Below are positions 24,831-31,936 of a DNA stretch of 34,089 nt, piece after piece. Both the position numbers and the translations under genes were made by a program. Origin of the DNA: Aneurinibacillus tyrosinisolvens (GTDB lineage Bacteria; Bacillota; Bacilli; Aneurinibacillales; Aneurinibacillaceae); assembly GCF_001015055.1 (NCBI RefSeq), contig NZ_BBWZ01000047.1, positions 1 to 34,089 of the forward strand. The letters are read 5' to 3'. Within the stretch, counting starts at the first letter, position 1; each line of letters opens with the position of its first letter. Below the pieces are notes generated by a model. It made no database searches. It saw only the letters and a list, made by a program, of their open reading frames with translations, and had not been told where the DNA came from.

Positions 24831-25103
24831 ATGAAATGTATGTGGTGTGAAAATGACGAGGCAAAAGAAGGCCTGCAAAACTGTTACTGGATCACGCCGG
24901 ACGGCAGGCTGACGGTAGAAATTCTCGATATTCCTTCCATCGACTGCCCGCACTGCCATGATAAATACGTATCGGATGAAGATACCCAAAAGATCGAGGA
25001 TGCCCTGTACTTACATGATATTTCCGGCCTCGGTAAGACGTTTACTTATAAGCAGTTAATGGAGGCGCCCCGAATTAACCTATTTTTGGACAAAAATAAA
25101 TAA
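24831..25103 (+). CDS. yokU: YokU family zinc-ribbon protein
   Basis: 90 residues with two Cys pairs (CMWC at 3-6 and CPHC near 43-46) that should bind zinc, as in YokU/YgiT-type proteins. GGAGG lies 9 bases before the ATG. It directly follows kamA and shares its transcript, as in B. subtilis. The function is unknown. The 'MqsA N-terminal' resemblance invites comparison with antitoxins, but there is no helix-turn-helix here, and the constant pairing with kamA suggests an accessory or maturation role (inference). Confidence 0.85.
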   Translation: MKCMWCENDEAKEGLQNCYWITPDGRLTVEILDIPSIDCPHCHDKYVSDEDTQKIEDALYLHDISGLGKTFTYKQLMEAPRINLFLDKNK

Positions 25104-25124
25104 AGACAGCTATTTTTCAGCTCA

Positions 25125-25160
25125 AAGGCAGCGGAGATTTACTCCGCTGTCTTTTTTGTT
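25125..25160 (+). terminator. Terminator of kamA-yokU
   Basis: A 12-bp stem with one G-T pair (AAGGCAGCGGAG / CTCCGCTGTCTT), loop ATTTA, then TTTTGTT. It lies 22 bp after the yokU stop. Confidence 0.88.
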
Positions 25161-25174
25161 CTTATCTGCCTTTC

Positions 25175-25203
25175 GTATGAAACGACTTTTTTTCAGCAAA
25201 ATA
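25175..25203 (+). promoter_or_regulatory. Forespore sigma-G-type promoter of spoVACDE
   Basis: GTATG (25175-25179), a 17-bp spacer, and CAAAATA (25197-25203), compared with GHATR-N17/18-CATWMTA, a 6/7 match in the -10. It lies 36 bp before the spoVAC start. spoVA operons are sigma-G controlled in B. subtilis, which supports the call. Confidence 0.6.
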
Positions 25204-25238
25204 TAAGAGATGATTCTATTCACGTAAAGGAGAACGCA

Positions 25239-25721
25239 ATGGCTACCAAAGCAAAAAGCAAGAAAATGAGTCCCGCGCAGAAGGAATACCAGACCCTGGC
25301 AAAACGCCATGAACCGGCGCGGCCTATCTTTAAAAACGTGCTTCGCGCCTTTTTCGTCGGTGGATTTATATGCTTATTGGGCCAGTTTATTCAAACGTTT
25401 TTTATGAACGTTTTCAATTTCTCACAGAAAGCAGCCGGAAATCCAACCGTAGCGGTACTTATCTTCACTTCCGTTCTTCTCACCGGGCTTGGTGTATACG
25501 ACAAAATTGCCCAATTTGCGGGAGGCGGCACAGCTGTACCTGTTACCGGGTTTGCCAATTCCATTGCCTCAGCGGCTATTGAACACAAAACCGAAGGCTA
25601 TGTGCTGGGTGTAGGCGGGAATATGTTCAAGCTTGCCGGCTCGGTTATTGTTTTTGGCGTCGTATCCGCCTTCTTTGTGGCTCTTATAAAATGGGTTATT
25701 TCAGCCCTTGGAGGTGTGTAG
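25239..25721 (+). CDS. spoVAC: Stage V sporulation protein AC (SpoVAC)
   Basis: 160 residues. After a basic N-terminal tail, the membrane helices include AFFVGGFICLLGQFIQTFF, TVAVLIFTSVLLTGLGVYDKIAQFAGGG and a final hydrophobic segment. The conserved PVTGFANSIASAAIEHKTEG is shared with SpoVAE. SpoVA proteins form the inner spore membrane channel that takes up and releases Ca-dipicolinic acid. GGAGAA lies 7 bases upstream of the ATG. It is the first gene of the three-gene operon; spoVAD starts 2 bp after its stop. Confidence 0.93.
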   Translation: MATKAKSKKMSPAQKEYQTLAKRHEPARPIFKNVLRAFFVGGFICLLGQFIQTFFMNVFNFSQKAAGNPTVAVLIFTSVLLTGLGVYDKIAQFAGGGTAVPVTGFANSIASAAIEHKTEGYVLGVGGNMFKLAGSVIVFGVVSAFFVALIKWVISALGGV

Positions 25722-25723
25722 AC

Positions 25724-26731
25724 TTGCTTCAGGGAAATCAAACGTGGGTATTCCCCACCCAGCCCGTTATTATATCCTCCGCTGCAGTTGGTGGACCGCA
25801 TGAAGCGAAAGGCCCGTTGGCTGAAGATTTTGATATCCTCCATGAGGATTTGTGGCTGGGAGAAGACAGCCTGGAAAAAGCCGAGAAAAAAATGCTTGAG
25901 CAGGCATGTGAGAAGGCCATTGAAAAGGCAAACTTATCGAAAGACAGCATTACGTTTATGCTGGCGGGAGATTTAATTAACCAGACTACACCAAGCAGCT
26001 TTTCAGCGCGCACAGTCGGTGTTCCTTTTCTCGGGATTTTCGGCGCCTGCTCTACATCTATGCAGGGATTAGCCCTGGCCGCCCAGCTCGTCGATAGTAA
26101 AGCGGCCAAGTATGTACTGGCAGGAACCTCAAGCCATAATTCTACTGCCGAAAAACAATTCAGGTACCCGAATGAGTATGGAGCCCAGAAGCCGCCTACC
26201 GCCCATTGGACGGTAACAGGAGCAGGTACTGCTGTTGTAGGTGCAAGTGGCAATGGCCCCCGTGTAACCGCGGCAACGATTGGCCGGGTTGTTGATATGG
26301 GAGTTAAAGATCCGTTTAACATGGGAGCGGCCATGGCACCTGCTGCTGCAGATACAATCGAGGCGCATTTTCGGGATTTAAACATTCAGCCCGACCATTA
26401 CGATCTCATTGTAACGGGAGATCTTGCTAAGGTTGGCCATCCGATTGCGGCTGAACTGTTAGAGAAACGCGGGTTTGCAATCCCGGAAGGAATTTTCACC
26501 GATTGCGGCCTGCTTATTTACAGCAAAGACCAGAAGTTATTTGCAGGTGGAAGCGGCTGCGCATGCTGTGCAACCGTAACATACGGTCACCTGCTCAACC
26601 GGCTGCGTAAGGGTGAATGGAAACGAATCCTTGTTATTGCTACCGGCGCTCTTCTTTCTCCGCTCACCTTTCAGCAAAAAGAGAGCATTCCTTGTATTGC
26701 TCATGCCGTTTCAATCGAAAGTAGCTTATAG
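25724..26731 (+). CDS. spoVAD: Stage V sporulation protein AD (SpoVAD)
   Basis: 335 residues with a thiolase-like fold; in B. subtilis SpoVAD (338 residues) it binds dipicolinic acid at the inner spore membrane. Conserved blocks are PLAEDFD, LAGDLINQ, FGACSTSMQG, TSSHNSTAEKQFRYP, GQKP-like EYGAQKPPTAHWTVTGAG, MGAAMAPAAADTI, DCGLLIYS, AGGSGCACCA and ATGALLSPLTFQQKESIPC. I place the start at a TTG (25724) because GGAGG lies 9 bases upstream and MLQGNQTWVF aligns with the family N-terminus. An ATG at 25691 would overlap spoVAC. Here AGGSGCACCA has Cys where B. subtilis has Ser. Confidence 0.94.
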   Translation: MLQGNQTWVFPTQPVIISSAAVGGPHEAKGPLAEDFDILHEDLWLGEDSLEKAEKKMLEQACEKAIEKANLSKDSITFMLAGDLINQTTPSSFSARTVGVPFLGIFGACSTSMQGLALAAQLVDSKAAKYVLAGTSSHNSTAEKQFRYPNEYGAQKPPTAHWTVTGAGTAVVGASGNGPRVTAATIGRVVDMGVKDPFNMGAAMAPAAADTIEAHFRDLNIQPDHYDLIVTGDLAKVGHPIAAELLEKRGFAIPEGIFTDCGLLIYSKDQKLFAGGSGCACCATVTYGHLLNRLRKGEWKRILVIATGALLSPLTFQQKESIPCIAHAVSIESSL

Positions 26732-26743
26732 GAGGTAAAAACA

Positions 26744-27097
26744 ATGAGTACATTTATTTGGGCGTTTGTTGTTGGGGGGCTTATTTGCGTAGTCGGCCAG
26801 CTTTTAATGGATGTGGGCAGGCTGACACCGGGGCACACTATGGCTACTCTGGTCGTGATAGGCTCCATCCTTGCTGGGCTTGGCTGGTATGATCCGCTCA
26901 TCCAATTCGCCGGGGCAGGCGCGACGGTTCCTATCACCAGCTTCGGAAATTCCCTGACGCAGGGAGCCCTGCAGGAGATGAAGCGGGATGGCATTGTCGG
27001 CATTATTACCGGTATTTTTGAGGTAACAAGTGCCGGTATTTCCGCTGCGATTATTTTCGGCTTTTTAGGTGCCCTTGTCTTCAGGCCAAGGAGCTAA
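26744..27097 (+). CDS. spoVAE: Stage V sporulation protein AE (SpoVAEb)
   Basis: 117 residues, a small membrane protein close in length to B. subtilis SpoVAEb (116). It has helices at the N-terminus (STFIWAFVVGGLICVVGQLLMD), in the middle (MATLVVIGSILAGLGWYDPLIQFAGAGA) and at the C-terminus; PITSFGNSLTQGALQEMKRDG parallels SpoVAC. TAGGAGG overlaps the spoVAD stop, so translation is coupled. It is the last gene of the operon. SpoVAA, AB and AF, present in the B. subtilis operon, are missing here, leaving the minimal C-D-E core. Confidence 0.93.
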   Translation: MSTFIWAFVVGGLICVVGQLLMDVGRLTPGHTMATLVVIGSILAGLGWYDPLIQFAGAGATVPITSFGNSLTQGALQEMKRDGIVGIITGIFEVTSAGISAAIIFGFLGALVFRPRS

Positions 27098-27104
27098 CGA
27101 ATAC

Positions 27105-27155
27105 TACAGTTTGCAGGGGGGATGCTGTATGATAGCATCCCCCCTGCAAACTGTA
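27105..27155. repeat. 22-bp perfect inverted repeat after spoVAE
   Basis: Arms 27105-27126 and 27134-27155 are exact reverse complements with a 7-base loop (GTATGAT) and a G6/C6 core. Neither strand has a T-run after the stem, so it is not a standard intrinsic terminator. It lies 7 bp after the spoVAE stop and 68 bp from the stop of the convergent DUF421 gene. Confidence 0.85.
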
Positions 27156-27223
27156 ACGCGCGTATACGATGAGAACTTCAATGGAATGGCTGCTTTCGTT
27201 TACAGAAAGAACTAATTATCGTT

Positions 27224-27937
27224 CTATTCTTGATCAATCGGAGACTGCACATGGTCATCATATGTATCAATGTATAAATGTCCATCGGCCCCGAGAACCG
27301 CATATGTTACATCTTTTATGTGCAACCTGCGTTTATTTACCTCATTTTTTAGCCAAGAGTGGGTAATTTGGTTTTCCCGCAAATTTTTATCAATTATATT
27401 TCCATCCATAATTAATTCAATTGAAAGCCTCTGTTCTGGCTTCGTGGCGATCCATAAATCTTGTCTTGTCACGGGACGATACTGTGGCTTTTTCAATACC
27501 GTTAAGGTTCCACTAGTTTCAAGAATAGCAAAAAGAACTTCGTTAATATCAAATACATTTTTTTCTCGTAGTTCTTGATTTAAGTAATCCAGGGTATAAC
27601 GCATCTTTCTCATATTGTGCTCTAATATTTTGCCATTCTGAATGACAACGGTGGGAGCTCCGGCAAAAAACTTGCGTGCCCTTCGACTTTTTAAGGAAAT
27701 GTAGGCGATAAGAAAAGTTATACCAGAAAAAATACCGAAAGAAAGCAAAACATGAGACACCTTAAGAGAAGTATGAAATGCTAAGTGCGCTGTCATTGCA
27801 CCTAATGTGATAGCCGCTACAAAATCGAAGTAGGTCATTTGAGCAACGGTTTGTTTACCCAGTAGTAAACGAACCGTAATCATCAAAACAAAAAAGGCTC
27901 CAAACGTACGAAGGATGATTTCAATATAATCAGGCAT
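27224..27937 (-). CDS. DUF421 (YetF-type) membrane protein
   Basis: 237 residues. Three N-terminal helices (IILRTFGAFFVLMITVRLLLG, YFDFVAAITLGAMTAHLAF, VLLSFGIFSGITFLIAYI) precede a cytosolic YetF-like domain with LEHNMRKMRYTLDYLNQELREKNVFDINEV and VLKKPQYRPVTRQDL, which are typical. Members are common in sporulating Bacillales, some in the forespore; the function is unknown. The start at 27937 has GTGGAGG 6 bases upstream. It converges with spoVAE and looks monocistronic. The 99 bp upstream, to the acyltransferase end, show no clear promoter. Confidence 0.88.
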   Translation of the reverse strand: MPDYIEIILRTFGAFFVLMITVRLLLGKQTVAQMTYFDFVAAITLGAMTAHLAFHTSLKVSHVLLSFGIFSGITFLIAYISLKSRRARKFFAGAPTVVIQNGKILEHNMRKMRYTLDYLNQELREKNVFDINEVLFAILETSGTLTVLKKPQYRPVTRQDLWIATKPEQRLSIELIMDGNIIDKNLRENQITHSWLKNEVNKRRLHIKDVTYAVLGADGHLYIDTYDDHVQSPIDQE

Positions 27938-28036
27938 AGTTCGCCTCCACATGGTTCCACTATTTTTATACCATTGTGGTCATTGTATTTTTATAATAAA
28001 CTGTAGTACCCAATCTTTTATGTCTACAATGCGGAA

Positions 28037-29207
28037 CTACTTTGGAATGTTAAATGGCTGAACAGCTTGAGCCATTTCTTTCTTAGGGGCACGCGGCTTC
28101 CTTTTTCCGGTCGATCCGATGAGCCATTTCCCGAAAGGAAGGCGGCTGATGAGAAACGTAACGCCCAGCGAGAACATTACATTCAGGGCAAAAACAAAAA
28201 AAGACAGCCGGTATCACTTGAGAAGTGAAATAATCAAACGGACGCAGCCACTTCATAATGTACGTAAGTGTTAATGCATGAACGAGGTAAGCGCCAAATG
28301 AATACCGTCCGATAAAGCGAAGAACCCGGTACAAGACTGGATTGTTCTTCAGGATACATAAAGACAGGCCGTACAGCAACACAATTTCTGACACTGTGTA
28401 CAAAAACATGGACGGTTTTAACGACGTCGAAATCCCAATCCCGATTTTGCCTCCAGGCGCCTGCGCCATTAACTCGTAGCCGATCCAAATAAAGAAACCG
28501 GTAAATATAAGAACATTCCACGGAACGGATTGGATGACAAGCCTCCGCCAGCGCAGCATAGCCACACCTGCGATACCGCCAAGAATGAAATAAAACAGGT
28601 AATAGAGAAAGGTCCGATCCCGGAACTCGACCAGCAGGAGCTGTACGATTTGTGAGCCAAAGTGAAAATCATGCTCCGGAATATACGTATGGGAAAACCA
28701 CATAAGAGCCCCATACAAAATGCCGCATATCCCCAGCACACCTGCAAAACGCCCTTTGCTTGACGAAATCCACGACCGCGCCCCTTTAAACAGAGCGAGG
28801 AGCACAGGATACAGCAGATAAAACTGAAAAATCATTACAACAAACCAGAGATGATACGATGCTGACCCCGATGCGATGCTTTTGCCCAGTTCCCTGAACG
28901 AAGCCGTTCCTGAGCCGGGTATCCCGTGATAGGAAATGAAATAAATAACGCTCCATATGACATAAGGGAAAAAGATCTCCGCTGCCCTCTTTTTTATAAA
29001 CCGAGGATAATGGACACGCTCGTAATAATTGTGCAGCAGCACAATCCCTGTAATAAAAACAAACGTCGGCACAGCAAATTTTATGATATTAAAAATAAGG
29101 CCGAGCATAATGGCGTCCGGAAGAGAAACCCCGGGCATCCGGATGTAAGGGCCGATAATATGCTGAAGGAGGACACCGAGGAAGGCAAGAGCCCTCAGCG
29201 CCTCCAA
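28037..29207 (-). CDS. Acyltransferase family 3 (OafA/WecH-like) membrane protein with a frameshifted C-terminus
   Basis: About 10 membrane helices. LEALRALAFLGVLLQHI is the acyltransferase-3 opening with the catalytic His; PYVIWSVIYF and LHNYYERVHYPRFIKKRAAEIFFPY are also typical. Such enzymes O-acetylate surface polysaccharides or wall polymers. As written, the frame changes at a run of seven T (A7 at 28196-28202), giving the odd tail CFCPECNVLAGRY and a stop at 28083. With six T it continues VFFVFALNVMFSLGVTFLIS and ends at 28037. Homology also extends upstream of the TTG at 29207 (KERIEEL) to an AGGAGG near 29248, yet no ATG/GTG/TTG is found in that frame, so the N-terminus is uncertain. 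It follows clpB by 57 bp. Confidence 0.75.
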
Positions 29208-29264
29208 TTCTTCTATTCTCTCTTTCTGTACAATGCTTTTTATTATGAAAACCTCCTCATGCTG

Positions 29265-31412
29265 TTAAGAAAAGCTCACCTGTAGACCATTATCCCGGAA
29301 ATCGATAGTGAGCGCCATACCATCTTTTACCTTTCCGCTGATAATTTCCCTGGCGATTAACGTCTCGACATGCCGCTGCAGAAAACGGCGCAGCGGGCGC
29401 GCCCCGTATACCGGATCATAGCCTTCCTGTGCAATGTACTGTTTCGCTGCTTCCGTAAGAACAAGCGAAATCTTACGGTCGGCCAGCCGCTTGCGCAAAT
29501 CATGGACAAGGAGGTCAATAATATGGCCGATTTCAGCCTGTGCAAGCGGCTTGAACAGCACAATATCATCAACCCGGTTTAAAAACTCAGGCCGGAAACT
29601 CAGCTGAAGCTCGCTCATCACACGCCCGCGCACTTTATCTGTAATCTCTCCTGCTTCCATAATACCATCCAGCAGGAACCCGGAACCAATGTTGGATGTC
29701 ATGATGATAATCGTATTTTTAAAATCGACCGTCCTTCCTTGCGAATCCGTAATGCGGCCATCGTCAAGCACCTGCAGCAGCACATTAAACACGTCATGGT
29801 GCGCCTTCTCGATTTCATCAAACAGGATGACTGAATACGGCTTTCTCCGGACCGCTTCCGTGAGCTGTCCTCCCTCTTCAAATCCTACATAGCCGGGAGG
29901 CGCGCCGATGAGGCGGGATACGGCATGCTTCTCCATATACTCACTCATATCAATTCTAACGATATTGTCTTCTGTATCGAACAGGGTTTCCGCGAGTGTT
30001 TTTGCTAATTCTGTTTTTCCGACACCGGTTGGCCCGAGAAAAACAAAAGAACCTATCGGCCTTCGCGGATCTTTAATTCCGGCCCGCGCACGAATAATCG
30101 CATCAGCGACCCGGTCCACAGCCTCATCCTGTCCAATGACCCTCTCGTGAAGAATTTGGTCAAGCTTAAGCAGCTTCTCCCTTTCCCCTTCTACAAGCCG
30201 GGCAAGCGGGATTCCTGTCCAGCGGGAAATAATCCGGGTGATTTCTTCTTCTGTGACCTCTTCCCGCAGAAGCGCATCCTCCCCTTTTCTCTGTTCCTGC
30301 CCTCCCTCTTCTTCTTTCAGCTTTTTTTCAAGCTCCGGCAGCTTCCCGTACTTTAATTCCGCCGCACGGTTTAAATCGTACTCCCGTTCCGCCCGGTCGA
30401 TGTCCTGGTGTATCTGTTCAATCGCAACGCGCAGGCTCCGGACGCCCTCTAGTGCCTGCTTTTCGTTTTCCCACTGGGCCTTCATCGTTGCCAGCGTTTC
30501 TTTCCGTCCTGCCAGCTCTTTCTGCAGCTGTTCAAGCCTGTCCCTGCTTGCTTCATCCGTTTCTTTCTTTAATGCTGCTTCCTCGATTTCCAGCTGCATG
30601 ACACGGCGGGATATTTCATCCAGCTCGGCCGGCATCGAATCGATTTCCGTTCGAATCATCGCACATGCCTCGTCCACCAAATCAATCGCCTTGTCCGGTA
30701 AAAAGCGATCGGTAATGTACCGATGCGACAGTACCGCCGCTGTTACAAGCGCGCTGTCATGAATTTTCACCCCGTGAAAAATCTCAAACCTCTCGCGCAG
30801 TCCACGCAGGATGGAAATCGTATCTTCCACGGTCGGTTCGTCCACCAGCACCGTCTGGAAACGGCGTTCAAGCGCGGCGTCCTTCTCGATGTATTTCCGG
30901 TATTCATCCAGCGTCGTAGCTCCAATGCAGTGCAGCTCGCCACGGGCCAGCATCGGCTTTAACAAATTCCCAGCGTCCATCGCGCCTTCTGTTTTTCCTG
31001 CGCCGACAATCGTATGGATCTCGTCAATGAAAAGAAGAATCTTTCCTTCACTCTTTTTAATTTCCTGCAGAACAGCCTTCAATCTCTCTTCGAACTCGCC
31101 CCGGTATTTCGCCCCGGCGATTAAAGATCCCATATCGAGAGAAAAAATGCGCTTGTCCCGCAGTCCCTCGGGCACGTCCCCTCTAACAATCCGGTGGGCC
31201 AGCCCTTCTACAATGGCCGTTTTCCCGACACCGGGCTCCCCGATAAGAACAGGGTTATTCTTTGTCTTTCGCGAGAGAATGCGGATAACATCTCTTATTT
31301 CGCTATCGCGCCCGATGACCGGCTCGAGCTTGTTTTGCTGTGCATCGTGCACAAGATCGTGCCCGTATTTCTCAAGCGCTTCATATGTGGTTTCCGGTGT
31401 GGAACTGGTCAC
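29265..31412 (-). CDS. clpB: ClpB-type AAA+ disaggregase lacking the N-terminal domain
   Basis: 715 residues from a GTG at 31412. Two AAA modules: NBD1 with Walker A GEPGVGKT (58-65) and LLFIDEIHT; a coiled-coil middle domain (about 310-400, ISRRVMQLEIEEAALKKE); and NBD2 with GPTGVGKT (460-467), VILFDEIEKAH and the C-terminal ARPLRRFLQRHVE. The M-domain identifies ClpB (protein disaggregation with DnaK) rather than ClpC. The usual N-domain (about 145 residues) is absent. The start is chosen because GAGGGGG lies 9 bases upstream; this site is itself inside EVRGNQRVTS, the linker that follows the N-domain in full ClpB. An open frame continues to 31622 but has no Clp_N similarity. No CtsR or CIRCE operator is seen upstream. 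Confidence 0.88.
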   Translation of the reverse strand: MTSSTPETTYEALEKYGHDLVHDAQQNKLEPVIGRDSEIRDVIRILSRKTKNNPVLIGEPGVGKTAIVEGLAHRIVRGDVPEGLRDKRIFSLDMGSLIAGAKYRGEFEERLKAVLQEIKKSEGKILLFIDEIHTIVGAGKTEGAMDAGNLLKPMLARGELHCIGATTLDEYRKYIEKDAALERRFQTVLVDEPTVEDTISILRGLRERFEIFHGVKIHDSALVTAAVLSHRYITDRFLPDKAIDLVDEACAMIRTEIDSMPAELDEISRRVMQLEIEEAALKKETDEASRDRLEQLQKELAGRKETLATMKAQWENEKQALEGVRSLRVAIEQIHQDIDRAEREYDLNRAAELKYGKLPELEKKLKEEEGGQEQRKGEDALLREEVTEEEITRIISRWTGIPLARLVEGEREKLLKLDQILHERVIGQDEAVDRVADAIIRARAGIKDPRRPIGSFVFLGPTGVGKTELAKTLAETLFDTEDNIVRIDMSEYMEKHAVSRLIGAPPGYVGFEEGGQLTEAVRRKPYSVILFDEIEKAHHDVFNVLLQVLDDGRITDSQGRTVDFKNTIIIMTSNIGSGFLLDGIMEAGEITDKVRGRVMSELQLSFRPEFLNRVDDIVLFKPLAQAEIGHIIDLLVHDLRKRLADRKISLVLTEAAKQYIAQEGYDPVYGARPLRRFLQRHVETLIAREIISGKVKDGMALTIDFRDNGLQVSFS

Positions 31413-31556
31413 GCGCTGATTCCCCCTCACTTCGCTTACTGTATTTCGGTATACTCTCTTTACTATTATATCCCAATTGAGAAGAGGCTTCCCTTTCACC
31501 CCTTTACCTTTTCGTGAAATGTCGGGAGTGCGCAGAATTTGCACTATAAATAGGGC

Positions 31557-31585
31557 TTGTTGCATAAGAAGCAACCTGTTATAAA
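31557..31585 (+). promoter_or_regulatory. Sigma-A promoter with a palindrome in its spacer
   Basis: TTGTTG (31557-31562), 17 bp, TATAAA (31580-31585), 36 bp before the 69-residue gene. The spacer contains GTTGC-ATAAGAA-GCAAC (31559-31575), and TATAAATAGG occurs twice (31545-31554 and 31580-31589). Position suggests operator sites; this is inference. Confidence 0.5.
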
Positions 31586-31620
31586 TAGGATAAACCAATA
31601 AAAAGAAGGGGACACGAAAC

Positions 31621-31830
31621 ATGGTAAAAACGATTTCCTATTTGGTTTTAACACTGCACGAGCTGGGCTATTCACTGGATGAAATTCAGAAAATCAGAAA
31701 GGGAATGGAGTGCCAGTTCGACCATTATACGCCGGAGGAAGCGGAGCGCCAGGCAATACACATACTGGGGGAACTGTTGCTCAAGGGGCGGACACAAACG
31801 GAGCAGCCTGATATGGCATCAACTAAGTAA
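31621..31830 (+). CDS. Small protein of unknown function (69 residues)
   Basis: Supported by AAGGGG 9 bases before the ATG, a reasonable promoter upstream and a hairpin just after the stop. The protein is soluble, mostly helical and charged. LHELGYSLDEIQKIRKG is reminiscent of the short helix-turn segment of MerR regulators (LRELGFSLEEI) and of small sporulation-type proteins, but the winged-helix N-terminus of MerR is missing, so no family is claimed. It is divergent from clpB; the shared 208-bp region contains both promoters. Confidence 0.65.
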   Translation: MVKTISYLVLTLHELGYSLDEIQKIRKGMECQFDHYTPEEAERQAIHILGELLLKGRTQTEQPDMASTK

Positions 31831-31833
31831 ACA

Positions 31834-31870
31834 GGCAGCCGAACTTAAACGCGTCCGGCTGCCCCTTTCC
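31834..31870 (+). terminator. Terminator after the 69-residue gene
   Basis: An 8-bp stem GGCAGCCG / CGGCTGCC with a 14-base loop, then CCCTTTCCCTT. It lies 4 bp after the stop. The T-tract is weak. Confidence 0.5.
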
Positions 31871-31936
31871 CTTCATTTTCCGATACGTTTCATCAATATC
31901 ATCGCAGACCAACACAAGAGAAGGCTTCATCTCTAT

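Noticed and set aside
25738..26385. Open frame of 215 residues on the minus strand opposite spoVAD
   Set aside because: It lies within the conserved spoVAD gene; composition and lack of a start signal mark it as a shadow.
30238..30762. Long serine-rich open frame (174 residues) on the plus strand opposite clpB
   Set aside because: It is the antisense of the highly conserved ClpB middle domain, has low-complexity composition and no ribosome binding site.
31413..31620. CtsR or CIRCE heat-shock operator upstream of clpB
   Set aside because: Neither the GGTCAAA direct repeats nor TTAGCACTC-N9-GAGTGCTAA is present.
31413..31622. Extension of the ClpB frame by 70 codons
   Set aside because: The added residues show no Clp_N pattern except the last few (EVRGNQR), lack a ribosome binding site at the first ATG, and cross the TATAAT-like region near 31470.
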